Source: Capniomyces stellatus
Lineage: Eukaryota; Kickxellomycota; Harpellomycetes; Harpellales; Legeriomycetaceae
Assembly: GCA_001661515.1 (NCBI GenBank)
Contig: LUVW01000005.1
Coordinates: 334,263-398,262 of the forward strand
Direction: 5' to 3'
Length of the DNA stretch: 64,000 bases
A model generated the notes under the pieces. It worked only from the letters and a program-made list of their open reading frames with translations, had not been told where the DNA came from and did no database searches. This document shows, piece after piece, positions 1 through 11,572 of this stretch; positions within the stretch are counted from its first letter, which is position 1, and each line of letters opens with the position of its first letter. A program made the translations under genes and the position numbers.

Positions 1-16
1 CCCCCCCCCCCCCCCC
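1..16. repeat. Poly(C) tract at window edge
   Basis: The window opens with 16 consecutive C, close to the 3' end of what I read as a SEC3 intron (acceptor TAG at 33-35). The AT-rich window carries several similar C or G runs, so this may be a natural tract. A run at the very edge could also mark an assembly break. Confidence 0.8.
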
Positions 17-35
17 AATACAATGATATTAATAG

Positions 36-2189
36 AGAGTAATTGCTATGCCTGAGGAGCAACTTCAAATTCTACGCAAGGAATCATTGGACACTCAACA
101 AGGAATCGATAGAGTTCAACAGATTGCAGCCATGCTCCAGCAAAAACTATCTACAACGTTGGATGGGGGGCTTGAGGAGATGGAAGCAGCTCGCGAAAAG
201 AAAAAGAAATACGAGTACTACTGCACCAATTTTTCAACTCGAATTTATGACTATTTAAAGGTTATGATTCAGTTCAAGGTAAATATGCGAATATGTTTGA
301 CCCATTCAATCACGTGACATGTCTATTTATTTAGTTTTGACCTGGCTATTTAACAAGTTGGGTCATTTTACTTGTAAATACAAGCTTGATTGGTGCAATA
401 TAACTATTAATACAATTTACTTGTTTGATTATTTTTTTTTTTAATCATCTTGCTCTATTATTTTTGCTTTATTATATATCCACTATCAACAAAATAGACT
501 GAAGAGGCATTGGCAAAGAAACCAAGATCGGCAGGCAAAAAGCTTAACGAAATTGTGGCACCAAACTACGTGCACGACAATCTAGTTCGATACACGGGGC
601 TGAATTTATGGCTGAAAGAGTTCAAGCCTGCTTCTGATAAGGAGCTGCAGGCGCTTTACATTCAGGCGATGAACAAGCTGTATAATTCAGAGGGAAGCGA
701 CTTGGTAGACTCCTGCCGCACGTATTTTTTCAGGCTTAGAAACAATCAGATTGACTACCTGTTTGCGTTGCCTCCAGCTGTAACTACAACAGGCCAGTCG
801 GCACAGCTTGGTGGTAGACGTCAGTCAGCAGATAAAAACGAGAGTGGGTCTGGAATGGCAGGCCAGTCCTCCTTGACCAATGGAAAAAGATCTGGCAGTT
901 TTGCCAATGACATGCAGCCATATCAGGCATTTGCTTTGGGTCTGAGAACAATTATTTCCAACGTGATTATTGAGCAGAACTTCCTGGCCGACTTTTTCCA
1001 CTATGCGCCAGCCAAACCCAGCCTAAACACCAAAAAAATCCGCAACATTCCTGACGACATTGACCAAACCGACTCATCAGCGACAATCACCTTTAACGAA
1101 TGGGTTGTAGGCTATTGGGAGCCGATTGGTGCTTGGTCTATTCCAAGAAAGCCGATAATTCAGAGAAACAAAAGCAACGAGGTCAAGAATATGCTCGAGC
1201 TGCTGTTTGGAAACCTCAAAGCCCACATCGACAGCATGATCGAAATGGGTACTCGCTTTGACCCATCACAGTCTTTAGGGATGATTTCGGCTGTTGAGGA
1301 GCTGGAGAACGAGTGCAAAGACACCGACCAAGCGTATGCTATCAGGCTGTTGAACTCTGCAAAAACTAAGCTCAAAAACATATTTTCTCAGTTTGTCAAC
1401 GCCCAATTAGCTTCAGTTGAGGAAAAAAAGATGGTCACGAAAAAACGAACAGGAATCCAGCCTATGGTCAAAGTGTTTCCCAAGTTCCTGTCGCACCTCG
1501 AGAGTCTGTCAGGCGAGTCCACGCTGGAGTCGCAGGAGCTTTCCAACCAAACTGTCACAAAGCTGGGCCAGCACATACTGGACATCTTTGTTAACGTAGT
1601 AACAGAAACGCGAAACTCTGCACAAGGCTCTGACAAAGATGCTCTTAAGGAGTACATGAACTCTTTGATTCTGGCTTTGGCCAACGTGTCAACTCTACGC
1701 GACGGTTTATCGCCTCTTGTTGCGTCATCTTCGTCTGAAAAACTGGGCACGTTCAATGTTGCAAAACATTTCTACAGTCTAACATCCCGACACGCAACAG
1801 CAATGCAGCACGACTATGTAATGATTCTCATCAGAAGACCCATGGGCAAGCTGATTGACTTCTTTGCCGTTGTTGATGATTCCTACGCCAGACAACAATC
1901 CCCTGAACAAATTCCTAACCACAACAAAGCTGCTCTTAGGAAAATTATCAGTCTCCATAACCAAAAGGAGGTCCGCGAAAGTATCAGATCTCTCCATAAA
2001 AGAGTCGAAAAACACCTCAACTTTTATCCTCTGCTGTTTTCAAGTGTCTGGCGTGAAATCCGTGAGGAACTCTTAAAACTTCACCAGAGCTTCACTGCTA
2101 CTCTAACCAAATTCTACAGTGAATCTGGTATCACTCTGGAATTCAGACAGTCTGACTTGTTGATGTGGTTGGATGAACTATCTAGATAA
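36..2189 (+). CDS. SEC3: Exocyst complex subunit Sec3, C-terminal part (5' partial)
   Basis: C-terminal part of Sec3, the exocyst subunit that helps tether secretory vesicles at the plasma membrane. I read two exons: 36-278, entered after an acceptor TAG at 33-35, and 498-2189, with an intron from 279 (GTAAAT) to 497 (AAAATAG). An in-frame TAG at 33-35 precedes the ATG at 48, so the protein most likely continues upstream outside the window. From the exon start this gives about 644 residues against more than 1,200 in typical fungal Sec3, so the N-terminal PH-like region is missing here. Family-typical stretches, in order, are 'LQILRKESLDT', 'REKKKKYEYY', 'LVRYTGLNLWLKEF', 'EQNFLADFFHYAP' and 'DPSQSLGMISAVEELENE', then the conserved C-terminal helices ending in WLDELSR. 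Exo70 was considered because of the helical C-terminus, but the REKK and EQNF blocks are specific to Sec3. Confidence 0.8.
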
Positions 2190-5100
2190 ACCCTCTACTT
2201 TATATCCTCCATCTTATTTCTCTTTGCTTTTGTTTTTATTGTTTTTTTTTTTTAATAACTCTACCATCCTTCTCTTTACGTTGTCTTTTTTGCTTTTCTA
2301 ACACTTTTTGTGTATGTTTTCAATATATATTTTTTTGAACTATCCTTACATCATTCAATCGGTATATGTCTTTTAGCTATTACACACTTTCTTTTTTATT
2401 TGATTTTAGCAATTATTGCGTAAATCATCCATAGTAAAATATATTTTTTCACAATTTTAGTTATATATATATATATCTTTTTCATCAATGAAAGTGTGGT
2501 GTTTTTAATCCGTCTCACTGGCTAATTACTAGTACAGTTTCGATAAATTAGGCTAAAACTTTTGTAACCAAAACTAATCTGCTCAAAGATCATATTCAAT
2601 GTTTTTGTAGTATATTTGTCAAATCGGTGCCACTTTTTTGTTTGCTTTTTGATAATGCCAGATGGAAATTCGTCTCTTCGTATATACCAGAAGTCTCTCA
2701 TTACCACTACCCCACCCCCTTTCGTTTATTTATCATTTCAGTGTCTTACAAACTTATTTTGTGTACAACTCGGCTTTTAATCTACCTGAACAAAGCTTCC
2801 AAAAATACTCGGGCTTTTCTTTTTTCCATCTTTTTTAATCGTAGTTTTTCTTTTTTTGATTGCTGGAAACATAAATGTACTTTGTAAATTCAACTAGCCA
2901 ATAATATACCAAATAATGGTCACATCTAGTACTCTACTGTGTTTGTATTCACTTTTAATGTTTGATTTTACTTTTTTTTTTTATTGAAATTTATTAATAT
3001 TGATTTTACTTTTTACTTATTTATTTTTACCAATCTGGTCGAGATCAGCATAATTCAAGCAATAAAAAAGCTTGTGAATCAGCTGTGAAATGTGGGATCG
3101 AGTTTTGTGAAATTGTAGCTGTTTATTCTACACTTTGCTAATTTATCTACCTTTTGTTGTTGTGATTTCTCTTTTTTAACCAAATACGTCGCATCCTCAG
3201 TATATGCTATAATTTCGTTATCGCTATTTGCATTTCTGTCGATCTCGTTTATCTCTTAATTAATTCCTTGTGCTTGGCTAAAACCACTGTATTTCTTTCC
3301 TTCCTCCATTTATATTTTCAATCTTGAACGCTATGTTTTCATTGATTTGTTCTTGTACAAGTTTAATACCATTTCAGTTTATTTTATCTAATGATAATTA
3401 TCTGGAAATTACCACCAACTTTATCCAACAACCTTCCAACGACTTTTCAACTGTCCAAATCATAGTATCTTCCAAATTAAGCACCACGATCAACAGCCTG
3501 TTTATTCCTTTTGGTTCAAGCCCGGATTTACTCTCCCAAAATCCGTGTCAGAAATGGCCACTTGTCTCGAGCAGCCAAAAGAAAGAGTTGTTGAATTTTT
3601 CACTTCTCAAACAGCTTGTGTTGAAAATCTATACTTTCTACACATTTGAACGCCAATACCACTGGATAACCTTGATACTCGTTTAAGAAAGCGCAGCTGG
3701 TTAAACTAGCTCTTGTATAGTGAAGTTAACTTTGTTTTATTGCTCAATTTATTGATACAACTCGGTCACATCTACGCCAGTACACGCTTCCTATATTAGC
3801 AACTTACGAATATATATTACAAAGTTAGTAATATCCCCCTCTACTATCTTGTATTGCCCGACCATTATTAGCAAACCTCACTGGCTTGAGCGCGTATTTA
3901 ATGATTACTAATGTAGCAACTAGAAATTGCTGTATCGACTTTAATAAGCCAAAACTAGATGTAAGGGAGTGTGTTTCCGTACCTTTTTTGCCCCTTACAA
4001 ATTTGAACAATAACAGCTCTCTCAATCTCGAATACATTTTTCTATTCCTACACTGCGGATTACTGGCTCCAGAGTTTGTCCGATATGTCTCTTACTGTTT
4101 CATACGGACGTTCTGGGTTTACCAATCGTCGCACCTACACAACACATCTAATAAATGCATTGCTGTACTTGACCAAACCGGCAGATTGAAAAAAAAAGAA
4201 AAATTGAATAGTGCGTCATCAATCGTCTACATTAACAGCCAAACTAAATCTTTATGGGACTGGATTTAAAACAATATACCTAAACAGTATGAATATGTAA
4301 CCCACTTTTGGCAAATAAAAAAAACCAGTCACATTTTTACCGCTCACAATAAATCTTTGTAAAAAAACCCATCGCAAGCGCATGGATTGTCTTGAACCGA
4401 TACAACTGAATTCAATTTATTTGGTGCTGTTTGCCTAGCAAAAATAGCCGCTCTTAAAAATAAAATGACCGCTCTTTACCACTAAAAAAAACAGAACAAA
4501 ATTACGGGGTCCATTTTTATTAAGTATAAAACTTCAATTTAACCACTTTAGTGTATTTCTAGCTAGTTACACATAATTGTTGCTTCCCATATAACTCTGG
4601 AGTTTTTAAAAATACATTGCTTTGGATTAAAAAAACCTGGTCAATTACGCTGCACTGCCCGTCTCGAGCATTCTTGCTTTTACGCATTTGAACAAACACT
4701 TCTATTTAAAGCATTTTAGTACCTAACTGCCGTGCTCAAGAAGAAAAAAAACATCAAGAATTTGCAAAAATGAGCTGTTAGCACTACCTTGGAAGCCAAA
4801 GTGCATTGAAACTTTTTGTATACTCATTTTTTATCCTGGTCCTGAGCTATTGGGTAACAATTCTCTTTTGTTTGATTTAATTGTAAAAACCCGAGTCAAA
4901 CGTATACACAATAGGCAATTGGACATACATATAAGCGAAATTTCCACCCTTTTATCACAGCTATTAAGGTTATAGAACTCTGTTTAAGTTGTGGAAACTT
5001 GATTTAAATAATCAATATAATTCTGCCTTCCGCACAAATGTTTTGGAAGGATTACTGACCAGCTTTTTTCTCCATCAAGAATCCTTGACACATACGCTTT

Positions 5101-6208
5101 AAGTTTCGAAATTAAATCAAGAACTAGCAGAACTGGAGTAAAAAATGTGTGCAATTTTTATCATGCTACTTTAGAAAATATGACTATGAATATTTGATAG
5201 GAATGGATATATACCATCAGTAATTTTGTTTATAGACTAGGTAAGCAAATCGTATTTGGGCGGAAATTAGCCTAATTAAACGTGTTACATAATCATCGAA
5301 TCATTACCGATAAACCAATAAAGCCACTGCTATTGAGAAATATATTAATAACCTCGGTAATAATTTATGTATCAGTGTTACCTGGAGTTGTAAATCGTAA
5401 TTCTAAAAAGGCAAATAAAGCAACACTACTTGCCACCCTAATAATTGAGAATGAGAAAAAAGCTGTGTTGAAGCTGTGCTAACTAAGGCTGACCTGCTTG
5501 AATGTCGAAATTAAACCATGAGGCATGTAGTTATCGAGACAAATCATACAGCATGCAATTGGAGTAGTAAAATTGCTATTTGAATTGGAGCCAAGTCAAC
5601 TATCGGATTTAAACATAAGTATGTACGTCTATAGCCATGTTGAATCGTTTTCTCAGATATGTAACATGTTGACCATCAGTTGATATAATAATCTAAAGCA
5701 CACTACAAATGCCCGGGTGGATTTACAGAATCTTGCAAGTTCGTTGGACTGACAAATATGTATTTGCCATTAGAAAATTGAAAAAGTGATTCTAGTACGT
5801 GTCAAAATATTTTGAACCACGTCATTTTTACTAACCAACAGCTTTTTTAAATAAAATATCTTTCGGTCTTTTTTTCAGGACTGTAAAAATCGTATTTAAA
5901 CTTTACTTTTTACCAAAACGAAGCTGATAAGCTCGACGAAGTGGTATCAAGTTAGTGAAGGTGACGGTAAAGTGTTAGTAGATTGGTAATTAATTGACGA
6001 AATTCTAAAATAAAACTGCTTTGGTATGGCTAGATAAACATTAAAACGTCCTGTTAACTCACAAACAGGATGTGATTGACAGCAATATTACCCAAACCAA
6101 ATCTTATCTTGATTGACGTATAAAGTATTGGGAAGCTTTAAACCAAGTTAAGTTCTTGTGATTTTAAAGTATTTCAAGACTATAGCTACACCTGTGCTTG
6201 AAATAACA

Positions 6209-6252
6209 GCAAAAGCAAAAGCAAAAGCAAAAGCAAAAGCAAAAGCAAAAGT
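6209..6252. repeat. (GCAAAA)n hexanucleotide microsatellite
   Basis: Seven uninterrupted GCAAAA units followed by GTAAAA and an A tract. The unit resembles the CAAAAY hexamers that encode Gln-Asn repeats in DBF4 and in the gene at the right edge, but here it is intergenic. Confidence 0.85.
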
Positions 6253-8255
6253 AAAAAAAAAAAAAAGTAAAAATAAAGCGTGATTTCTCTCGCTAACTGA
6301 TGAAAAGTTGATTGCATCTATTCAATGAACAAAACATCTTCTTAATTTAAACTCAAAAGGGACAATTACACAAACAAGTACAAAAGAGGGGGGATCATGT
6401 TAAAGCTAAAGATAATACTTTACGATAAAAAAAAACTATAGGTTTTATGTTAGAAATATACTCGATACGCTAATGTGCTGATAGAGTGGGAAAGAGGACG
6501 TAAACCTTGACCCTTTTTTTTTAGGAACACTTTTCAGAAGTTTCCGTAGCCCTTTTTTAGAATTCGCGCTTAAATTGATTTGACATAATATGCCAAAGTA
6601 ACTTTGTTGAAAAGGCCGTCATGATATTAGAGTGATACTATTGATTATTGAAAATCGAATATCGAACGTGCCAAATTCAGAAACCCCATCTCAACTCAAC
6701 AACCATTCCATTTTCAGCAAATAAAGACAAAAAGACAAATTGCACGCAATTTACTTCACACCCTTTACCCGACCACAAGTAGCTTGCCACAAACCAAAAA
6801 AGCAATCAGTAACTCCCGCCCTGCTCATCCATCTTCTTTCACTAAACTTCTCACCCTTTCTTTGTTCCATCTGGATCAACTAAATTTGCCCTGTTTTTTT
6901 TTTTTATGTTTGGCATTGTAGGCTGGACTTACTGCTTTTAGTGCTTTATATTTTTGTGAGTCAGTTACATACCCCAATTTCAAACTACCGGCAAAGCTAT
7001 TCGGATAAGGCTAGTCTATATTGTATTTGATGCAAACAGTAGCACGTAACTTGTTGGGGTTAACTTATGGCACAAGCTAAAAAAACTAATATACAGATCA
7101 GTTGATATTGATTATTTTTTTGTGCAATAAAAGCAAGCAGCGAATATTGTTGCGTCATTATAAAGCAGGTATTAAGTAAGGCAGGCTAGAAAAAATCTTG
7201 GAGTTGCTCATCATTATCAAATAGAATGGAGTTTGAAACTCGCTATCTTTGTATTGGATATCTGATTTATTTGTTTTTAATTAGATATCATAACTGATCC
7301 CACTAACCATTTTGAAAACAGACAAATATTACTCTCTTTAACAGTGATGTAGTGCAAATTGTTTTTATTTGAAAGCCCATAACAACTATTTTATATATCG
7401 AAATATGCAGCATTTTTATCAACCAAGTTCCTGTCTGTGTTCCAGATTGATTGATACATCATGGTATACTTTCAGATTGTTATTAATAAAATCAGCGCTT
7501 TCCAAAGCTTTTCCCTTTTAAGTCTTGATTAACTTTGATTTGTCCTCAACAAAATTTACTTTTATACATTAAAAAAACCCAACTAGCTAATTATTTTACC
7601 CAGAACCATTATCACAAAGGAGAGATATTGAAATTACAATTACTAAGCAAGCACCAACAAAGCTGTGCATTTTAAACAAAAAAAATCCCCCCTAACCTCC
7701 AACCTAACCCCAGTGTATAACACAAACCCCCAATCTTTATACTTCGATAAAAAAAAATGAACGAATCAAGTATGCTCAGATAAACCAACCAATTTAAAAG
7801 TCCGATTTTGAGATTAAAATTAAAAGTGTCTAAAAGTACGCTTACTTTAGCTTAGTACATTTTAAACAGGCAATAATTAGTACTAATTCCCTTTCCGCCC
7901 CAATTCTCCAACCTTTTCTTTCTTTTATCTATAAATCAAACAAAAAGTTAAAGTGTTTGAAAGTGGAAACTTGCAAGTCAACCTGCAAACAAGAAATTCA
8001 ACATAGACCTACTATTATTATCGTGTTTGCTATATAGGGTAGCTGAAAAATCATTGAATTTCCTCTATTCTTCGCAATTACAATAGGCGTGGAGTTTCAA
8101 ATCCAAGCAATAAACGCTATAAAAACATATTTGCTATTATTAAAAAAATGGTACAATTATTAAAAGTATGATTAAATAAATTTCAATGAATACGTTCCCA
8201 ATTCAATTAAAGCAATAAGGCCTTTTTAATAAGTAATGAACGGATTTTATTTATA

Positions 8256-8281
8256 TTTATTTATGTGGTTTATTGGCAACA
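8256..8281. repeat. 26-bp dispersed repeat, copy 1
   Basis: A 26-bp stretch ending in TTTATTGGCAACA recurs at 56542-56567 with one mismatch (G here, A there, at the thirteenth base). It lies just beyond the 3' end of the unidentified minus-strand exon. Confidence 0.6.
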
Positions 8282-8373
8282 GAATCAACACAACACAACA
8301 AAACATACAATACTGTAATAATACTGTAATAATACTGTAAAACACTGCCATCTTGATATGATAAACAACCCAA

Positions 8374-8574
8374 TTAGCCAATACCCTTTCGATCAATTAG
8401 ATTGTTCGTGCCCGATGGGTATTGGTTCAGGGAGATTAGTGCCACTTTAAGCCTGGATGGGATCAAGTAGCGGGGTTTGTGGATAGCCTCCAGGAACGAC
8501 GCTGTTGCCAACACCGCTTTGGCGCTAAAGCCGTCAGTATTATTGGGAATCTTGGTGGTTGATTGTTTTAATTC
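8374..8574 (-). CDS. Unidentified coding-like terminal exon
   Basis: I do not recognise this gene. The stretch is much richer in G+C than its surroundings. On the minus strand it stays open for 66 codons after a plausible acceptor (AAAGTAG, G at 8575) and ends in TAA at 8376-8374. The conceptual peptide has balanced, globular-like composition ('FSAKAVLATASFLEAIHKPR', 'YLIPSRLKVALISLNQY'). It has no internal Met, so at least one 5' exon would have to lie in 8580-9290, and I could not find it. The plus strand is also fairly open here (8377-8698), with one in-frame TAG at 8468, so the strand is uncertain. Alternatives are a pseudogene fragment or a non-coding RNA. Confidence 0.3.
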   Translation of the reverse strand, partial: ELKQSTTKIPNNTDGFSAKAVLATASFLEAIHKPRYLIPSRLKVALISLNQYPSGTNNLIDRKGIG

Positions 8575-9392
8575 CTACTTTGCTTCCTGGAACGGACTAC
8601 AACATTACCAAGCTCAGCTCTACTTTGATTTTTTTTTAAAAAAAAAAGCAATTAGCAAAACGGTCAAGTCAGGTAATATAGAAATAAGGCTAAGATAGTG
8701 GGTTAAATTGTATAGCCGTAAAACCGAGGAACTAGTTTAACTACAAGAACTGGATCTGCAAAGTTTGAAGGGGTTTATGACACTTTTTATTGAAGACTAT
8801 TGATTGGCTATAAGTTGCTAAATGAACAAAATATTAAAACGGGTAATAGCGTGAATATAATATAAAATCAATCAACATGGGAGGAGGAAAACTAATATTT
8901 ACAGAAGGTAACACGTCAATAAGGTATAATGATTAGGGTATAATTTAATAGCAGGATATGTTCATAATTTTTTTTTCGTTTATGTTTTTGTTTGTTCTGG
9001 AGGTTAGGTGAATCGGGATTAGGCGTGACGGTTATCAAAGATATTGTTGTGTTTAGGTGGTGCTGGATAGTGGCGTTATAAGGTTAAAGTATAATCTGGT
9101 AGCAACTAAGCATGCTACTGGCAGAGCGAATTGTTATAGGGAGTGTTTTTTGTTTCAGCTTTTTTTCTTTTTATAATTTTTTTTCGAATACGTTGTTTTT
9201 TTTCAATTTGCTGTCGTTTTTCTTTTCCTATTTCGAAGTGAAGATAAAGAGAAAAGAGCAAATATAATTCAGTCAGGGCCACTTTTAGTTATCATGTTGA
9301 ATTGTGCCAATCACAAGGAGAGAACCCACGTCAAATGGGATAAAACCACAAGGAATATGTATGAATACATAATTGGGCAGCTGGTTTATGTT
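8575..9392. other. Intergenic, nothing assigned
   Basis: AT-rich DNA between the orphan exon and the 3' end of the cyclin gene. It must contain the cyclin 3' UTR and poly(A) site, but no specific signal stands out. If the exon at 8374-8574 is real, its missing 5' exon should be here. Confidence 0.4.
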
Positions 9393-11572
9393 TTAAGGAG
9401 ATGGGGTAAAGCTATAGGTCTCGGCAGCCCATCTGCGACAATAAGTGCTAGCACCAAGCAAACGGCGGTGGCTGTACTTTTTATGGAGTATATCGTTTTT
9501 ACAAGGACCGAGTAGATACTTCATGAAAGCACTAACGCATGGCTGCAGCTCAGACTCAAGATAGCCTGAATAATGCACCAGGTTGGGGTTCCAATCACCG
9601 GACTTAAATATCTTGCGGGATATGTATATGGAAGAGGCGGATATTAGGCTGGGGCGGAACTCTAGAAAGTTGTGGTCTACCAGGCTGATTTCCAAAAAGT
9701 ACTTTGCAAAAGTGCGGTTGGAATAGTCGTAGTTGTCGGCTTTTGAGACTCTTCGTAAAAAGGTCATTGGACCAGAGAATGACAAGTCGTAGTCAAGGAC
9801 CTTCAACATGAATCGTTCGGCACTTAGTATTTCGCTTTCGGTGTAGGCCTTGTTTGAGACATACACAAAATCCTTGATTGAGGGGGTAGTCATTTCCTCG
9901 TACTTTGAAGAAATCAGCAGCCCAACCATTCCTACTAGCTGCAGTTTGCTTGCTGCCACAAACCGCTTCGACAAAAACCGGTCAATTAAGTTTACAGCCA
10001 AAAAAAGAGTTTCGGGAACCATCATCATTTGGTAGTGGACCTGGATAACCCAGTTGATTAGAACTTCGCGCATCTGCCATGTGATTTCTGCCTGCTTGGC
10101 AATGTAGTTGGCTTCTGGGAGAGTTCTTGTTTCAAGCTCCAGCAAGTACTCAATGATTTCTGGAATGTACTCACTAACCATCAAAGGATCGTCCGAATCC
10201 TCAGCATCAAGATCGTCCCACTGCTCAACTATCTGGGACTCATCCTTAAGAGTCTCTTGTGTTTCGGCCTGTAGCTCTGTAGGCTCGTCAAACACTTTGT
10301 CCAGGTCTGAGAGTCCAACAGCTGTGGCTGTAGAAATCATCGAAGACTCGGACACACTGCACTCCAGAGGCTTATTTTCTGCATCACCGTAAGAATGCTT
10401 TACGTCTGAGGCACTGAATTTCGTCTCAACAGCTGTAGAGCTGTCTGACCGTGAGGCGTTGGAAATAGTACAAGAGCTACCAGTAGACTCGGACTTGCTG
10501 ACCTTGACCCTGACCTTGCTAGGGTTGTGGTTGTAAAGATGACTATCGTCGCCACTCCCAACTCCTGTTTCCATGTCAAGTGGGTACGAGTTGTAGCTTT
10601 TTAAACGACACACTCTGCCCTGCAGTTCCTCATCAACTGTTGCTCGAATAGGCGATGAGGCTGACAGCTTGAGCCCACTGCTCAGCAAAGATCTATCAAC
10701 CCTGCTTGCCCTCCTCTCTACCTCTGTGCTGCCTGCCAAAGCCCTTTCAACGTAGCTGCCTGTTTCTGGCTGGACACCGTCGCTTCCTACCTTTTTGAAC
10801 TTGGTATAGTTCTTATGCGCTTTTAGTACAGACTGTTCTTTAGACCGCACACCTTCTTGGCCAGTCGTTTGCTGCAATCCATTACAAGCGCTTTTTTCTT
10901 TTGGTTCACTACCGCTGCTTTCTGTTGTCAACCTTTGTGTGTTTCGGCTCTTGAAACTGGTCGTAGTTGTTGTGTTTGACCCTATAGCCATTGGTCGCTT
11001 CGACCGCTGTGTTACCTGCACCCTGCTGCGTAGACTGCCCTCAACATCATTTTCCTTTTCGTCATCTTTATATGTTGGTTTATCTCTGTAAATCTTTAAC
11101 CCCTCGCTGCTATTTGTATTTCTATTACCAAGTGGCTGGCTGCCAACGCATATTTTCAAGCGCTTGGCATCTTCTATATCTATATTACAATCTTTCCTTT
11201 TATTTTCGTTTAGCAGCGGGTGTTTCAAAGATTCCGATCCCGCCTTGGGCTTTAACACTGCTCTTTCCTCTTCTTTAGCATGGCTTTTCGGTAGAATCTG
11301 ATCTTGCTTATGGTATGATTTACTAGATAATGCAGCAGCTTGCGCACGAGTCTATTTGTTTGTAAAGGTATTTGTATATACATTACATTGTGTTACGAAA
11401 ACGTGCCTCAATTTCCTTGCCAAAAATACTCTGCGTTTTGAAAGGACTTGTTGGTTTGCTTTTCCTTCACATTCAATTTCGGTGCCTTGGATTTTAAAAA
11501 ATGGTTGGTATTAAAAAAAAGGGGTGGACAAGGATATGTTGGAATAGTTACCAGTATGGGCCTGATATTCAT
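9393..11572 (-). CDS. B-type mitotic cyclin (Clb/Cdc13 family)
   Basis: Activating subunit of the mitotic Cdk1 kinase. The main exon is 11351-9393. It is entered after an acceptor AAATAG and has no in-frame ATG near its start, so a 5' exon is needed. The best candidate is 11572-11552 (ATG plus six codons, donor GTAACT), giving a 200-nt intron and about 659 residues; this 5' exon is inference. The last roughly 240 residues form a cyclin box pair with hallmarks 'MREVLINWVIQVH', 'PETLFLAVNLIDRFLS', 'SKLQLVGMVGLLISSKYEE' and 'VHYSGYLESEL'. The N-terminal half is Ser/Thr-rich and probably disordered. It contains a KEN destruction motif ('DDEKENDVE', about residue 106), fitting APC/C-dependent turnover, and basic clusters that could act in nuclear import. 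I saw no good RxxLxxxxN D-box. The conserved HYSGY block favours a B-type over an A- or G1-type cyclin. Confidence 0.85.

Larger units (their letters stand above)
2190..8373. other. Gene-poor AT-rich region
   Basis: About 6.2 kb without a recognisable gene. It holds T tracts, a (GCAAAA)n tract at 6209-6252 and scattered short open frames. A minus-strand frame at 2522-2698 (about 58 codons from an ATG) and a better-composed plus-strand frame at 3398-3649 (84 codons, no early ATG) are the only stretches that look faintly coding. I could not assign either. No tRNA-like B box was seen by eye. Confidence 0.5.

Noticed and set aside
36..2189. Exo70 as identity of the first gene
   Set aside because: The REKK and EQNFLADFFH blocks and the DPSQ motif are those of Sec3, not Exo70.
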